Assembly (NCBI GenBank): GCA_021825365.1 | Contig: JAKAHR010000031.1 | Coordinates: 1 to 39,099 of the forward strand | From: Nitrospirota bacterium | Lineage (GTDB): Bacteria; Nitrospirota; Thermodesulfovibrionia; Thermodesulfovibrionales; UBA6898 | Length of the DNA stretch: 39,099 nucleotides | Reading direction: 5' to 3' | Shown here: positions 26,180 through 36,359 of the stretch, in pieces | Numbering within the stretch: the first letter of the stretch is position 1 | How the letters are laid out: each line of letters begins with the position of its first letter | Program-made: the position numbers and the translations under genes | The notes under the pieces: generated by a model | Databases searched by the model: none | What the model was told of the DNA's origin: nothing | The model's input: the letters and a program-made list of their open reading frames with translations, nothing else

Positions 26180-26252
26180 CCCGAAGAAACTGCACGGGGT
26201 CCTGACAAAGGTGACGGAGCAGGGGAGCAGGCCTTGCGGCCCCGGTTCGCGC

Positions 26253-27368
26253 TTACCTCCCCGGGGGCCGGCTTGTTCTCTCCCTGCCGGCAGGCTGACT
26301 GCTTTGTCGTCCGACACTACCTCCCACCCTCCCGGCAGGGGCAGAATATGTCTTGCCCCCGCCGGACGTGCCGGACCGCGGTGTATATGTCCTGCCACCC
26401 CCGGGAGGGCTGCTGTAGACTCTCTGGGCCTCAAAAGGATTAACAGTCCGGTAGCTTCTGGTTGGCGCTTGCGCGGCCGACCCTGGCGCAGCCCCTTGCG
26501 GGCGAACCGTCCTCGTTCGGTAAGACGGAGCAGGGGAACTGGCGGGACCTCCGTTGAAAACCCTTTCAGGGGCTCTCCGCACTCCGGGATTGACAAAGGT
26601 GTTTGAACGAGGTGCACCGATGCCGGCAAAGGTCCTGCCATTAAACCTCTTGAGGGGATCGATTCTAAAAACCTTGTTCGCCCTGGCATCTCTGAAGTGG
26701 TTGCTGACAACATACGGACGCCCGTGTTCTCTGTAATGGTGGTGAAAATCATGGAGAATAAAGAACCCCCCGAACCAGAAGCCGCTCCACCAGAAAGGAT
26801 AGGGAACCCAGGCATACAGGTAGTAGTAGTCAGGCGGGGGGGGGTAATAGGTCACGATGGGCGGGCCTGCATCATAGTAATAACTGTTTATGACCGTCTG
26901 GTCCGGATAGGCGCTTTCGCCGGCCGGTGAGGCGGCAGAGGTGCCCTCGGAGGACGCTTCAGGGGGACCTGCGGGTCCGGGACTAACCGAAAGGTTCGCA
27001 CCTGCCTGGACATCTTCCAAAATCTTCAATGCCGTATCCTTGTCCATGGATATGGTCTTTGCCTGCGCCGCGTATGCAATCGAGTCGCGCAGTTCCCCTA
27101 TGATATCAGGGGTCACGGGATAGTCTGCGATCCAGCCATTTCTCGGCGCAATTCCTGCTCCGCCCAGAAGGCTTTCCGCCTCCGCCTCTGACGACGCCTG
27201 CCCCAGGCTGAAGGCCTCGGCGAGCTTCATCGCAAAGGCGCCTTCGCGCACGATCGGCGCTCCGACAGGGGGCATTTGGGACTGCGCCTCATGAACGGCT
27301 ATCACCAGAGATAGGGGCACTATCACCAGTAGGGAAGATACAAGCGATGTGCAGTAGGATCGTTTCAT
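26253..27368 (-). CDS. Exported low-complexity protein with aromatic/His and Arg-Ser-Gly regions
   Basis: From ATG 27368, with GGGAGAGGTGAT upstream, the product is 371 aa. A signal peptide (to about 30, AQSQ) leads to a folded-looking domain (about 35-125). Next come a Pro/Ser/Ala spacer (about 128-150), a striking Tyr/Pro/Trp/Phe segment (YYPPPPDYYYLYAWVPYP and FWWSGFWFGGFF, about 170-205) and a His cluster (HDFHHHYREHG). The last 120 residues are Arg-, Ser-, Gly- and Pro-rich and probably disordered. Such aromatic-His proteins are frequent, unnamed envelope proteins; function unknown. The open frame starts 17 codons upstream, but the ribosome site favours 27368. GC-rich simple sequence makes indel errors possible. 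Confidence 0.72.
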   Translation of the reverse strand: MKRSYCTSLVSSLLVIVPLSLVIAVHEAQSQMPPVGAPIVREGAFAMKLAEAFSLGQASSEAEAESLLGGAGIAPRNGWIADYPVTPDIIGELRDSIAYAAQAKTISMDKDTALKILEDVQAGANLSVSPGPAGPPEASSEGTSAASPAGESAYPDQTVINSYYYDAGPPIVTYYPPPPDYYYLYAWVPYPFWWSGFWFGGFFILHDFHHHYREHGRPYVVSNHFRDARANKVFRIDPLKRFNGRTFAGIGAPRSNTFVNPGVRRAPERVFNGGPASSPAPSYRTRTVRPQGAAPGSAAQAPTRSYRTVNPFEAQRVYSSPPGGGRTYTPRSGTSGGGKTYSAPAGRVGGSVGRQSSQPAGRERTSRPPGR

Positions 27369-27576
27369 GGCTTTATCACCTCTCCCTTTCCTCTTACACC
27401 CGAAGATGGCAACAGTCAATCAGGCGGTCAGGCCTCTGGGCAGTAAAACCCTTGATCACGGGCAATGATGCCGCAGTGACCGGAAAGCCATTCCATACTC
27501 TCTGAAGAGATAGACGATCAGGACTGCCTGAAGGTTACAAAAGTTTGATTTGCCGGCTACGGGAACAGAAGACCTC

Positions 27577-29676
27577 TCAGCCGACAAGCCCGAAGATGAT
27601 CTCCCTCTCCTCCATATCCACCCGGTCGACCCGCACCCGAACCTCCTGGCTGATCCTGAAGGAACGCCGCGTATGCCTTCCGTAGAGACTCATCGTCTTG
27701 TCGTTGTACTGGTAGAAATCGTCGGTCATGAAGGATATGTGGAGAAACCCCTCGACATAGAAATCATGGAGCCTGATCTTCAGCCCGTACGGCGTGACCC
27801 CAACGATCTTGCCGGAGAATTCCTCGCCCACACGGTCCTTCATGAACCACGCCCGGAGTGCCCGCACAACCGTCCACTCCGCATCGTCCGCCCGTCTCTC
27901 GAGGCGGGAGGAACTGAAGGCGATGTCAGGGAGTATGTCGGAAAGCTCCTTCACGCGCTTGTCTGAAAGCCGCTTCCGGAAGATAACCTCCCTGAGTATC
28001 CGGTGAACGACAAGGTCGGGGTATCTCCTGATCGGGGAGGTGAAGTGCGTATAGGAGGTGGAAGCAAGACCGAAGTGGCCGACATTTACGGCTGAATAGC
28101 GCGCTTGCTTGAGGCTCCGCAGCACGATATAGTTGATCACCTCTTCTTCGGGGGTGCCCTTGATGGACTTCAGCAGCGAGGGGAAGTCCTTCGGCTTTAT
28201 CTCTTTCCTGGTATACCTGCCGAGCGCCTTGACGACCTTCAGGATGTCGTCGAGTTTCATCGGGTCCGGTTCTTCGTGGATCCGGAAGAGGCTCGGCACG
28301 CCAGCGCCTTCCAGGTATTCGGCGACCGCCTCGTTTGCAGCGATCATGAACTCCTCGATGATCATATGGGCAAAGTTCCTCTCTGCCCTGATGATCGCCT
28401 CGGGGTTGCCCTGCAGGTCAAGGACCACCTCCGGCTCCGGCAGGTCGAAATCAAGACTGCCCCTGCTGAGCCGTCTGTCCCTCAGGACGCCGCAGAGTTC
28501 TGCCATCCGCTCGAAGTCAGGCACAAGGGCCTCATAGGCAACCTGCTCCGCGGGATCATTGTCCACCACGATCTTCTTCACCGCGGTGTAGGTCATCCGC
28601 TCGTTGCTCCGGATCACGCTCGGGTAGAAGCGGGCCGCGGTCCTGTTGCCGAAGCGGTCAAAGTCCATCTCAGCGGTAAAGCTGAACCGGTCGACCTTCG
28701 GCCTGAGGCTGCAGAGGTCCTCGGAGAGCTCCCGGGGGAGCATGGGGATGACCCTGTCCGCGAGGTAGACGCTGGTGCCGCGTTTCCTCGCCTCGTCGTC
28801 GAGCGCCGATCCCCACGGCACATAGAATCCGACGTCGGCTATATGTACCCAGAGGCGGTAGCCGGTCTCGGTCAGCCGGACGGAGACTGCGTCGTCAAAA
28901 TCCTTTGCCCGCTCGCCGTCGATGGTGACGGTGGGGAGGTCCCTCAGGTCCTTCCTCTTTGGGGGCTGCCCCTCAGAGGTCCTGCCGGCTGCTATGAACT
29001 TGGCCTCATCAGCAGCGGACCTGGGGAAGCGGCCGGGCAGACTCAGTTCATCGATAATCGCCTCGATATCTGAAAGAGGATCAACGGGCCTCTTCACCAC
29101 CTTGACGATCCGTGCGGAAGGGTGGCGCTTGTCTGTCGGGTATGCGGTGATCTCGGCGATCACGCTGTCTCCATGCCTCGCCTCCCCCCGGTCCTGCGGA
29201 GACACGTACAGGTCAAAGGGGATCGTCCTGTCCTTTGGCTTCACAAAGACCCCGGAGCCGGCTATATCGAGTCTGCCGGCGACCCGGGCATGGGCCCGTT
29301 CGAGGATGCGGACGATCCGGCCGCCCCGTCGCCTTGTGTTATCTATTCGCGCAACGACCCGGTCATTGTTCATCGCTCCCATCGAGCCCCCCGGGGGGAT
29401 GAAGATGTCCCTCTCACCCGGCTTCTCTGAGATCACGAACCCGAAGCCGTCCCGGTGCGCCTCGTAATACCCGGTGATAAGATTCATCTCTTCGGCCGGA
29501 CCATAGAGCCCCCTGCGGGTCAGGATAATCTCGCCGCTCCTGGTCATCTCGCGCAGCAGCCGCTTCATCGCCCGTGCCTCAGGCCTGCTCAGGCCCATCT
29601 GCTGCACAAGGTCCCTGAAGGAAAGCGGCCGGGAAGATTTCCTGAAAAAGGCCTCAATCGCCTGTTTCGTAATCAT
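27577..29676 (-). CDS. rnr: Ribonuclease R
   Basis: RNase R is a processive 3'-5' exoribonuclease that degrades structured RNA and takes part in rRNA and tmRNA-linked quality control. The 699-aa protein has an N-terminal winged helix (about 8-65), two cold-shock domains (GYYEAHRDGFGFVI and RVAGRLDIAGSG), and the RNB catalytic domain (about 240-570). The metal-binding aspartates of the latter are in TIDGERAKDFDDAVSV; later motifs are FTSPIRRYPDLVVHR and the C-terminal S1 domain GEEFSGKIVGVTPYGLKI. It has no long basic tail. Start chosen at ATG 29676; a TTG seven codons earlier has no better ribosome site. Only about 20 bases separate the start from the upstream terminator, so its promoter must overlap that region. 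Confidence 0.94.
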   Translation of the reverse strand: MITKQAIEAFFRKSSRPLSFRDLVQQMGLSRPEARAMKRLLREMTRSGEIILTRRGLYGPAEEMNLITGYYEAHRDGFGFVISEKPGERDIFIPPGGSMGAMNNDRVVARIDNTRRRGGRIVRILERAHARVAGRLDIAGSGVFVKPKDRTIPFDLYVSPQDRGEARHGDSVIAEITAYPTDKRHPSARIVKVVKRPVDPLSDIEAIIDELSLPGRFPRSAADEAKFIAAGRTSEGQPPKRKDLRDLPTVTIDGERAKDFDDAVSVRLTETGYRLWVHIADVGFYVPWGSALDDEARKRGTSVYLADRVIPMLPRELSEDLCSLRPKVDRFSFTAEMDFDRFGNRTAARFYPSVIRSNERMTYTAVKKIVVDNDPAEQVAYEALVPDFERMAELCGVLRDRRLSRGSLDFDLPEPEVVLDLQGNPEAIIRAERNFAHMIIEEFMIAANEAVAEYLEGAGVPSLFRIHEEPDPMKLDDILKVVKALGRYTRKEIKPKDFPSLLKSIKGTPEEEVINYIVLRSLKQARYSAVNVGHFGLASTSYTHFTSPIRRYPDLVVHRILREVIFRKRLSDKRVKELSDILPDIAFSSSRLERRADDAEWTVVRALRAWFMKDRVGEEFSGKIVGVTPYGLKIRLHDFYVEGFLHISFMTDDFYQYNDKTMSLYGRHTRRSFRISQEVRVRVDRVDMEEREIIFGLVG

Positions 29677-29695
29677 CTCTTCTATTGTACACAAC

Positions 29696-29731
29696 AAAAA
29701 GGGCTGGCAGGTTTTTTCCCTGCCAGCCCTT
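29696..29731 (-). terminator. Terminator of the tandem small membrane-protein genes
   Basis: GGGCTGGCAGG (29701-29711) pairs with CCTGCCAGCCC (29719-29729), and AA/TT extend the stem. On the minus strand five T residues follow. It closes the unit 30464-29757 just before RNase R. Confidence 0.9.
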
Positions 29732-29756
29732 CCCTATTCGCCTTCAGTAGCGGGGC

Positions 29757-30092
29757 TTAGCTCTTCGCCTTAACCTCTGCGGTCTCTTTCGCCGTGCCGG
29801 TGCTGCTGATCATGTCAACAACCCACGCCAGAGCGGTACCAAACACCGACCCCAAAACGATGCTCACCGCTCCGATACAGAACTCTCCCAGTACGATCCC
29901 CACCACCGTGGCCATCCTCACCAGGGTCGTCGCCTCTACCGGTCCGCCTGCCAGCCTGCTCAGAAATACCAGAACCCCGTAGCTGCCGAAGTAAAACCCC
30001 GGAACCAGCCCAAACACCAGAAACACGATCGCTCCCAATGCCGCCCCGATCTTCGTCCCTACCTTCAGTGTCCTTTTCCTGTCTTCTGTCAT
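29757..30092 (-). CDS. Glycine-rich membrane protein, second of a tandem pair
   Basis: The 111-aa protein has a charged start (MTEDRKRTLKVGTKIG), three hydrophobic segments (about 16-36, 38-50 and 62-95) rich in Gly, Val and Leu, and a short Lys/Glu tail. It is clearly related to the gene just upstream: KVGTKIGAALGAIVFLVFGLVPG aligns with KVAYIGAGCGIVLFAIFGLLPG, and RMATVVGIVLGEF with RLIVAGSMVVGVMVSG. Both genes also share a near-identical leader, AAGGAGGA-x-ACGACGATGA. Function unknown; a small membrane stress protein is possible. It ends at a strong terminator. Confidence 0.82.
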   Translation of the reverse strand: MTEDRKRTLKVGTKIGAALGAIVFLVFGLVPGFYFGSYGVLVFLSRLAGGPVEATTLVRMATVVGIVLGEFCIGAVSIVLGSVFGTALAWVVDMISSTGTAKETAEVKAKS

Positions 30093-30143
30093 CGTCGTAT
30101 CCTCCTTCGGTTTTTTTTTATGTTTCCTACGCCCTGTTTCTCT

Positions 30144-30464
30144 CTACTTGTGCTCTGCCGTTGCCAGGTCCTTCTTCCCCTCTGCAAGGGCATCTGCCAC
30201 CGTCCCGATCAGCCATCCGGCCACCGACGATGCGGTGATGAACATGATCCCGGAGACCATCACTCCCACCACCATCGACCCGGCCACGATCAGCCTCGCC
30301 AGTATCCCTGAGCTCACCGGCATCCCCAGCAGGCTCCCGGCTATGTTGAGCCCCATCACCCCGCCCAGAAATGATCCGGGCAACAGTCCGAATATCGCAA
30401 ACAGTACGATCCCGCATCCTGCCCCTATGTATGCCACCTTCTTTGAGTATTTGTTGTCTTTCAT
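30144..30464 (-). CDS. Glycine-rich membrane protein, first of a tandem pair
   Basis: From ATG 30464 the product is 106 aa: MKDNKYSKKVAYIGAGCG, three hydrophobic stretches (about 10-30, 35-48 and 55-90) and the tail DALAEGKKDLATAEHK. The charged ends with Gly-rich helices match its downstream neighbour over the whole length, so the pair arose by duplication that included the ribosome site. The open frame extends 18 codons upstream, but there it overlaps the sigma-54 promoter and lacks a ribosome site, while AAAGGAGG lies before 30464. Family not recognised. Confidence 0.82.
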   Translation of the reverse strand: MKDNKYSKKVAYIGAGCGIVLFAIFGLLPGSFLGGVMGLNIAGSLLGMPVSSGILARLIVAGSMVVGVMVSGIMFITASSVAGWLIGTVADALAEGKKDLATAEHK

Positions 30465-30500
30465 CGTCGTGTCCTCCTTTGTTCGTTCTTGCTTATAGAG

Positions 30501-30518
30501 TTGCACGACCCATGCCAA
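30501..30518 (-). promoter_or_regulatory. Sigma-54 (RpoN) promoter of the tandem membrane-protein genes
   Basis: The minus-strand sequence TTGGCATGGGTCGTGCAA fits the sigma-54 consensus TGGCACG-N4-TTGCW with two mismatches, and keeps the invariant GG and GC ten bases apart. The predicted start of transcription lies about 25 bases before the ATG at 30464. A sigma-54 activator gene is adjacent (30783-32126). Confidence 0.78.
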
Positions 30519-30676
30519 CTATAACTCCCCGTTTTTACACGCTTCTCTCCCTCTACTCCCCTGCATCCCCGCAAATCCCTTTGCAAAAATGCGAAAATAT
30601 CGGGGGGCAACGGCGACAGATCCAATTGCCAGGCTGCAGGCAGTTGATGACACTCCAAGGGATATGGATCCGGAGC

Positions 30677-30698
30677 ACCGGAGAAGATCTTCACCGGT
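30677..30698. promoter_or_regulatory. 22-bp palindrome, candidate enhancer site for the NtrX-like activator
   Basis: Arms ACCGG and CCGGT surround the perfect palindrome GAAGATCTTC, with one mismatched base pair between arm and core. It is placed about 180 bases upstream of the sigma-54 -12 element, the usual range for activator binding sites, and lies directly after the activator gene. The rest of 30519-30782 has no gene. Confidence 0.45.
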
Positions 30699-30782
30699 TG
30701 GGATTCAGTGATTATGCGTAATGCACCCTAGCAGAAGATGGTGCCGACATTGAACACTATGTTCGACTCGGCCATGACCTCT

Positions 30783-32126
<1,344 letters not shown>

Positions 32127-32132
32127 CCCTGA

Positions 32133-34169
32133 TTATCCTTCCTTTATGGGCAGTACGATCTTGAAAACAGAACCCCGCGGCTGGTTGTCCGTCACCTCGA
32201 TATACCCCTTGTGCTCCAGGACCACCCGCCGGGCAATGGCAAGGCCGAGGCCGGTGCCGTCCTTTCTCGTCGAAAAATAGGGGAGGAACAGTTTTTCCCG
32301 GTCTTCCTCCCTGATGCCGGGCCCGTTGTCCGCGATATCCACGCAGACCCGGTTCAGCGGCGGATCGAGCCTTACTATTATATCAATCCTTCCCTGATTC
32401 TGCATCGCCTGTATGGCATTGTCGATGATGTTGATCACGACCCGCTTGAACTGTTCCGCGTCCAGCTCTACGGGGACTTCCGCTCCCAGGACTGAAACCG
32501 CCACCTCGACGCCCTTGTAATCGCGGTACAGGCTGCACGCACCGTCGATGACCGTGGAGATGAGCACCGGTGCCTTCGTGATCTCCGGCATCGTGCCGAA
32601 GCGCGAGAACTCGTTCACGAGCCTCCGGAGGCTTTCCACCTCCCGGATAATCGTCCTCGTGGAGCGTTCAAAGACCTGGCCGAAGTCCTCGTCCCCGTTC
32701 TGCCACTTCTTGATCATATGGTCGGTCGAGAGCTTGATAGGAGTGAGGGGGTTTTTTATCTCATGGGCTATTCTCCGGGCAACCTCTTCCCATGCGAGCG
32801 CCTTTTGCGCCCTCACGATCTCGGTGAGGTCATCGAAGACGGCGAGGGTGCCGAGGAAGTTCTCCGCCCCGCCGATCGTCGTGATAAAGATCCGAAGGAG
32901 CACCCGACGGCTGCCGACGGCGACCTTGAGTTCCTTTTCGAGGCCGGTGAATTCCTTTACCCGGATGTTCTTGACAGTCGCCTTCAGCTCCTCTGACTTG
33001 AGCATCGAGAGCAGGACGGAATAGTTCCGGTTGATGATCTCAACGGGGGTTATCTCGAGGATCCTGCAGGCAGCCCCGTTTACGGCGAGGATCGTCCCGT
33101 CGGAATCGAGGAAGATGACACCTGAGTGGATGTTTTCGAGGATGTTCTCTATGATCAGCCTGCGCCGGTCTGACTCCTGCCATGCCCGCTGAAGGGATGC
33201 CTTGCCTTCCCGCAGCTCCTTCACCATATTATTGAAGGAATTCACGAGAAGGCCGATCTCGTCCTCCCGCTTCACCTCAACGGCTGTCTCGAGGTTGCCC
33301 CGGGCCACCTGCTCGGTTGCAAAGGCAAGGGACTGGATCGGGTTGGTGATCCCCCGGGCGATCCTGAGCGCCACCCACATCGCCATGAAGATCGTCATCA
33401 GGGTAAAGAACCCGAGGATGAGCAGATAGTTCGCCTTGATGGGGGTCTTCCACGACTCGAGCATCTTGTAATTCCTGAACGCCTCCTGTATCTCCTCCAC
33501 ATTTCTGCTGATATCCGTGCCGATGAGAAACTCCACCACCACGATGCCCACCTGCTTCTTGCCCCTGTATTCCGGGGCGACCGCCCTGATGGTATCGCCC
33601 CTGTCCCCGGTTATCACCTCCACGTCCGCCTTGCCCTCAAAACCCGCGCGCACCGTCTCCGAGGCGTCCTCGGACGCCTCTGTCATGCGCGTGATCCGGT
33701 AGTTCTCCGGGGCATCCTTCCCCTCGGCGACCGCCCGGGCAAAGGAAAGGACCTGCTGCCGCTGCATCTCGTAAGCGGATTTCGCGATCTCCATCGACAG
33801 GTTGAGGGGCGCCTGCATCTGGGGGTCGAACCACCGGTCGAGGTACTTGGTCACCACGCCGCTCGAGACGACGAAGAGGAAGGCGGAGGGTATCAGGGTG
33901 AGCACGACCAGCACGACGACCAGCTTGGTCTTGAACCGGTAGCCGAGGACCCGGTGCTTCCTCTCGAAATATACATGCATCAGGCTTTTCCCGACGAAGA
34001 ACATGAGGGTCAGGAGGGCGATGATATTCAGATTCAGGAGGATAAAGAGTATCACCTTCGTGAAGAAAGGGACGTTCTCTATCCGCAGGTAATGGAGTTC
34101 AACCGCAAAAATGAATACAACGAAGACGGCGAGCGAGAAGATCAGACCGATGGAGCGGAGGTTCTTCAC
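32133..34169 (-). CDS. Sensor histidine kinase, NtrY-like
   Basis: The 678-aa kinase has three N-terminal membrane helices (about 7-25, 38-60, 84-103), a periplasmic region (about 105-245) and a fourth helix (247-270). HAMP follows (268-320), then PAS (about 335-450), HisKA with His469 in EEVARRIAHEIKNPLTPIKLS, and HATPase (VVINIIDNAIQAMQ, ADNGPGI, TGLGLAIARRVV). The EEVARRIAHEIKNPLTPI H-box is typical of NtrY, which acts in nitrogen or redox sensing in alphaproteobacteria; here the stimulus is unknown. It overlaps the DUF4390 gene by four bases and is seven bases before the NtrX-like gene. Confidence 0.93.
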   Translation of the reverse strand: MKNLRSIGLIFSLAVFVVFIFAVELHYLRIENVPFFTKVILFILLNLNIIALLTLMFFVGKSLMHVYFERKHRVLGYRFKTKLVVVLVVLTLIPSAFLFVVSSGVVTKYLDRWFDPQMQAPLNLSMEIAKSAYEMQRQQVLSFARAVAEGKDAPENYRITRMTEASEDASETVRAGFEGKADVEVITGDRGDTIRAVAPEYRGKKQVGIVVVEFLIGTDISRNVEEIQEAFRNYKMLESWKTPIKANYLLILGFFTLMTIFMAMWVALRIARGITNPIQSLAFATEQVARGNLETAVEVKREDEIGLLVNSFNNMVKELREGKASLQRAWQESDRRRLIIENILENIHSGVIFLDSDGTILAVNGAACRILEITPVEIINRNYSVLLSMLKSEELKATVKNIRVKEFTGLEKELKVAVGSRRVLLRIFITTIGGAENFLGTLAVFDDLTEIVRAQKALAWEEVARRIAHEIKNPLTPIKLSTDHMIKKWQNGDEDFGQVFERSTRTIIREVESLRRLVNEFSRFGTMPEITKAPVLISTVIDGACSLYRDYKGVEVAVSVLGAEVPVELDAEQFKRVVINIIDNAIQAMQNQGRIDIIVRLDPPLNRVCVDIADNGPGIREEDREKLFLPYFSTRKDGTGLGLAIARRVVLEHKGYIEVTDNQPRGSVFKIVLPIKEG

Positions 34170-34720
34170 CTGCCCGCCTCGATATTCAGGGTTGCGGAGT
34201 CCTTCGAAACCCTGAAGTCCGTCTCCTTGAGGAAAAAGAAGAAATAGCCGATGACCGGGATCTTCTTCACCTTCGCCTCCGCGGTGACGCGTACAAAGTA
34301 TTGGCCCGGCTCGAGTTCACGGGTGCTGGTGAGCTTCAGGTCCTTCACCGAGAGCGCCCATACCAGAAGGGAGTCAGGAGAACGGAACCGCTTCTCGATG
34401 AGCACGGAGCCGTCGTTCGAAGACGCAACGTACTCCTTCTTGATCGGGTCCACCCTCAGCTTTCGAATGAAGAACTTGCCGAGGACGAACTCGTCCGGCC
34501 AGCCCCTCCAGACCCTGAAGAGGTCCACGTATAGCTTCAGCTCCTTGTCAATGCCCTCCCTGAGCTCTACCAGCTGTTTGCTGTCGAGGTCGAGGCTGAA
34601 GCTCACATATAAATCATTAGTAAGCAGCCTGACGTCGGGACCTGATATTTCCTGGCATTCACCTGAGGCGGGCAGGAGCATCAAGAGCACCATAACGGGC
34701 ACTACCAGTAGTCGTACCAT
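34166..34720 (-). CDS. DUF4390 exported protein
   Basis: The 184-aa product has a signal peptide (about 1-23, ending near ASGECQE) and a soluble domain: NDLYVSFSLDL, KQLVELREGIDKEL, EKRFRSPDSLLVWALSVKDLKL and GQYFVRVTAEAKVKKIP. This fits DUF4390, a periplasmic domain often encoded right before NtrY-like kinases. The coupling (four-base overlap with the kinase gene) suggests that it supplies the signal or takes part in sensing on the periplasmic side; this is inference. An extended -10 element is about 35 bases upstream. Confidence 0.85.
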   Translation of the reverse strand: MVRLLVVPVMVLLMLLPASGECQEISGPDVRLLTNDLYVSFSLDLDSKQLVELREGIDKELKLYVDLFRVWRGWPDEFVLGKFFIRKLRVDPIKKEYVASSNDGSVLIEKRFRSPDSLLVWALSVKDLKLTSTRELEPGQYFVRVTAEAKVKKIPVIGYFFFFLKETDFRVSKDSATLNIEAGR

Positions 34721-34754
34721 TAAATGCTTGACATCTCCGGAAAAATTTTATTTC

Positions 34755-34765
34755 ATTATAGCATA
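34755..34765 (-). promoter_or_regulatory. Extended -10 promoter of the DUF4390-NtrY-NtrX operon
   Basis: On the minus strand TATGCTATAAT gives a perfect TATAAT preceded by TGC (extended -10), about 35 bases before the DUF4390 start. No strong -35 is needed or found. The plus-strand gene at 34805 must use the same 85-base gap. Confidence 0.6.
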
Positions 34766-34804
34766 CCGGCTCCGCCATAACGGCCCGCCGCACAAGGAGG
34801 AATC

Positions 34805-35287
34805 ATGGACATACAGACCGTCAGGGTAGAGATACCGGCTGACTGCAATATCATTCTCGGCCAGACACATTTCATAAAAACCGCCGAAGACCTCTACGAG
34901 ATCATGGCGACCACGGCCCCCCAGGCGCAGTTCGGCATCGCCTTTTCCGAGGCCTCCGGCCCCTGCCTCATACGGACCGAGGGCAACAACCCTGAACTGA
35001 TCGGGGCCTGCGTGAGGAATCTGCAGGAAATCGGGGCCGGCCACGTCTTCTGCATCGCCCTGAAGGGGGCCTTCCCGATCAGCGTCCTCAACCAGATCAA
35101 GAACTGTCCGGAGGTCTGCCGGATCTTCTGCGCCACCGCCAATCCGGTAGAGGCGGTCGTGGCCGGGACCGAACAGGGGAGGGGCGTCCTGGGAGTCATC
35201 GACGGCTACCCTCCCCGCGGGGTCGAAACCCCGGAGGACAAGGCCCACCGGAAGGAATTTCTGCGGAAGATAGGTTATAAACTATAG
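34805..35287 (+). CDS. Adenosine-specific kinase (PF04008)
   Basis: The 160-aa protein matches the adenosine-specific kinase family (formerly DUF355). The signature stretches are [20 protein letters not shown] (about 15-34), [18 protein letters not shown] (about 44-61) and [42 protein letters not shown]. The family was first described from a thermophilic archaeon and is common in anaerobes. It is thought to phosphorylate adenosine. AAGGAGG is well placed. It is followed after eight bases by hisI, so they are co-transcribed. Confidence 0.9.
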   Translation: MDIQTVRVEIPADCNIILGQTHFIKTAEDLYEIMATTAPQAQFGIAFSEASGPCLIRTEGNNPELIGACVRNLQEIGAGHVFCIALKGAFPISVLNQIKNCPEVCRIFCATANPVEAVVAGTEQGRGVLGVIDGYPPRGVETPEDKAHRKEFLRKIGYKL

Positions 35288-35295
35288 GAGACACC

Positions 35296-35670
35296 ATGAA
35301 AATACCGGAACTGAAATACGATGCCAATGGCCTCATCCCGGCGATCATCCAGGACGCAGGCTCCAAAGAGGTGCTGATGATGGCGTACATGAACACAGCC
35401 TCCCTGGAACAGACGGTCGCAACGGGCTTCACGCACTTCTGGTCCCGCTCCCGCTCGAAGATGTGGAAAAAGGGCGAGACCTCGGGACACGTCCAGGAGG
35501 TGAAGACCATCCTGTATGACTGTGACAAGGACACCCTTCTCATCATGGTTGTACAAAAGGGGCCGGGCGCATGCCATACCGGCCACCGGTCATGTTTCTT
35601 CACCGATATCTCCGGAAGAGAGGTGGCGTCAGCGGCCTTTTCCGCGGATGATGTCTACGGCAAGAAATGA
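35296..35670 (+). CDS. hisI: Phosphoribosyl-AMP cyclohydrolase (HisI)
   Basis: HisI opens the purine ring of phosphoribosyl-AMP in the third step of histidine synthesis. The 124-aa protein has the usual core [19 protein letters not shown] and [24 protein letters not shown]. The metal-binding cysteines follow: DCDKD, then [12 protein letters not shown], which holds two zinc-site cysteines. It is not fused to HisE. The stop overlaps the hisE ATG by four bases. The rest of the his pathway is not in the window. Confidence 0.95.
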   Translation: MKIPELKYDANGLIPAIIQDAGSKEVLMMAYMNTASLEQTVATGFTHFWSRSRSKMWKKGETSGHVQEVKTILYDCDKDTLLIMVVQKGPGACHTGHRSCFFTDISGREVASAAFSADDVYGKK

Positions 35671-35960
35671 TACTCGACGATATAGCGCAGGTCATCCTCG
35701 ACAGGAAACGCAACCCCCTGGAGGACTCGTACGTCTCTGCCCTCCTAAGCCGCGGGAAAGACGGCGTCCTCAAGAAGATCGGCGAGGAATCCGCTGAGGT
35801 GATAATCGCCTCAAAAGGGGGAGACAGGGAAGAGGTGGTGCACGAACTCGCTGACCTCTGGTTCCACTGCATGGTCCTCATGGCAGAGGAGGGGATCAGC
35901 CACCAGGATATCTTCCGGGAGCTTGAAGGCCGGTACGGAAAGAAAGGGGGCCAGCGGTGA
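35667..35960 (+). CDS. hisE: Phosphoribosyl-ATP pyrophosphatase (HisE)
   Basis: HisE hydrolyses phosphoribosyl-ATP to phosphoribosyl-AMP, the step just before HisI. The 97-aa helical protein has the MazG-type motif [32 protein letters not shown] with acidic metal ligands (E-E-x-x-E and E-x-x-D). It overlaps both neighbours by four bases, so hisI, hisE and the HIT gene are translated together. Confidence 0.95.
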   Translation: MILDDIAQVILDRKRNPLEDSYVSALLSRGKDGVLKKIGEESAEVIIASKGGDREEVVHELADLWFHCMVLMAEEGISHQDIFRELEGRYGKKGGQR

Positions 35961-36301
35961 GTGATTGCCTGTTTTGTAAAATAGTACAGCGGAAGGTCCC
36001 GGCCCAGATCGTCTACGAAGATGACATGGCCCTTGCCTTTGAGGACATCCATCCTCAGGCTCCGGTGCATATCCAGGTAATCCCCAAAAAACATATTCCG
36101 CACGTCCTCGGCGCGGAACCGGCTGACAATGCCCTCATGGGCCATCTTCTGCGGGTGGCTTCACAGGTGGCCCGCGACCGCGGCATCGCAGACAGCGGCT
36201 TCCGCCTGGTGGCCAATACCAACCCCGATTCCGGCCAGGAAGTCTATCACATCCACTTTCACCTCCTCGGAGGCAGACGGATGCACTGGCCTCCCGGATA
36301 A
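35957..36301 (+). CDS. HIT-family (HINT-like) nucleotide hydrolase
   Basis: The 114-aa protein is a purine nucleoside phosphoramidase-type HIT protein. It shows CLFCKIVQRKVPA at the start, AFEDIHPQAPVHIQVIPKKHI, and the catalytic triad HIHFHLLGG near 96-104. The start is GTG at 35957, which overlaps the hisE stop (GTGA). Nearness to an adenosine-specific kinase and HisE/HisI suggests a shared adenine-nucleotide theme; this is inference. Confidence 0.93.
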   Translation: MSDCLFCKIVQRKVPAQIVYEDDMALAFEDIHPQAPVHIQVIPKKHIPHVLGAEPADNALMGHLLRVASQVARDRGIADSGFRLVANTNPDSGQEVYHIHFHLLGGRRMHWPPG

Positions 36302-36359
36302 GGGGGCGCTCCCCGATTCTTGCAGACGCGGTTTGATGAGGGTATCATGTACGTATCTC

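Noticed and set aside
26087..26815. A 242-codon minus-strand frame within the low-complexity exported protein gene
   Set aside because: It is a shifted frame of GC-rich simple sequence; the chosen frame has a signal peptide and ribosome site.
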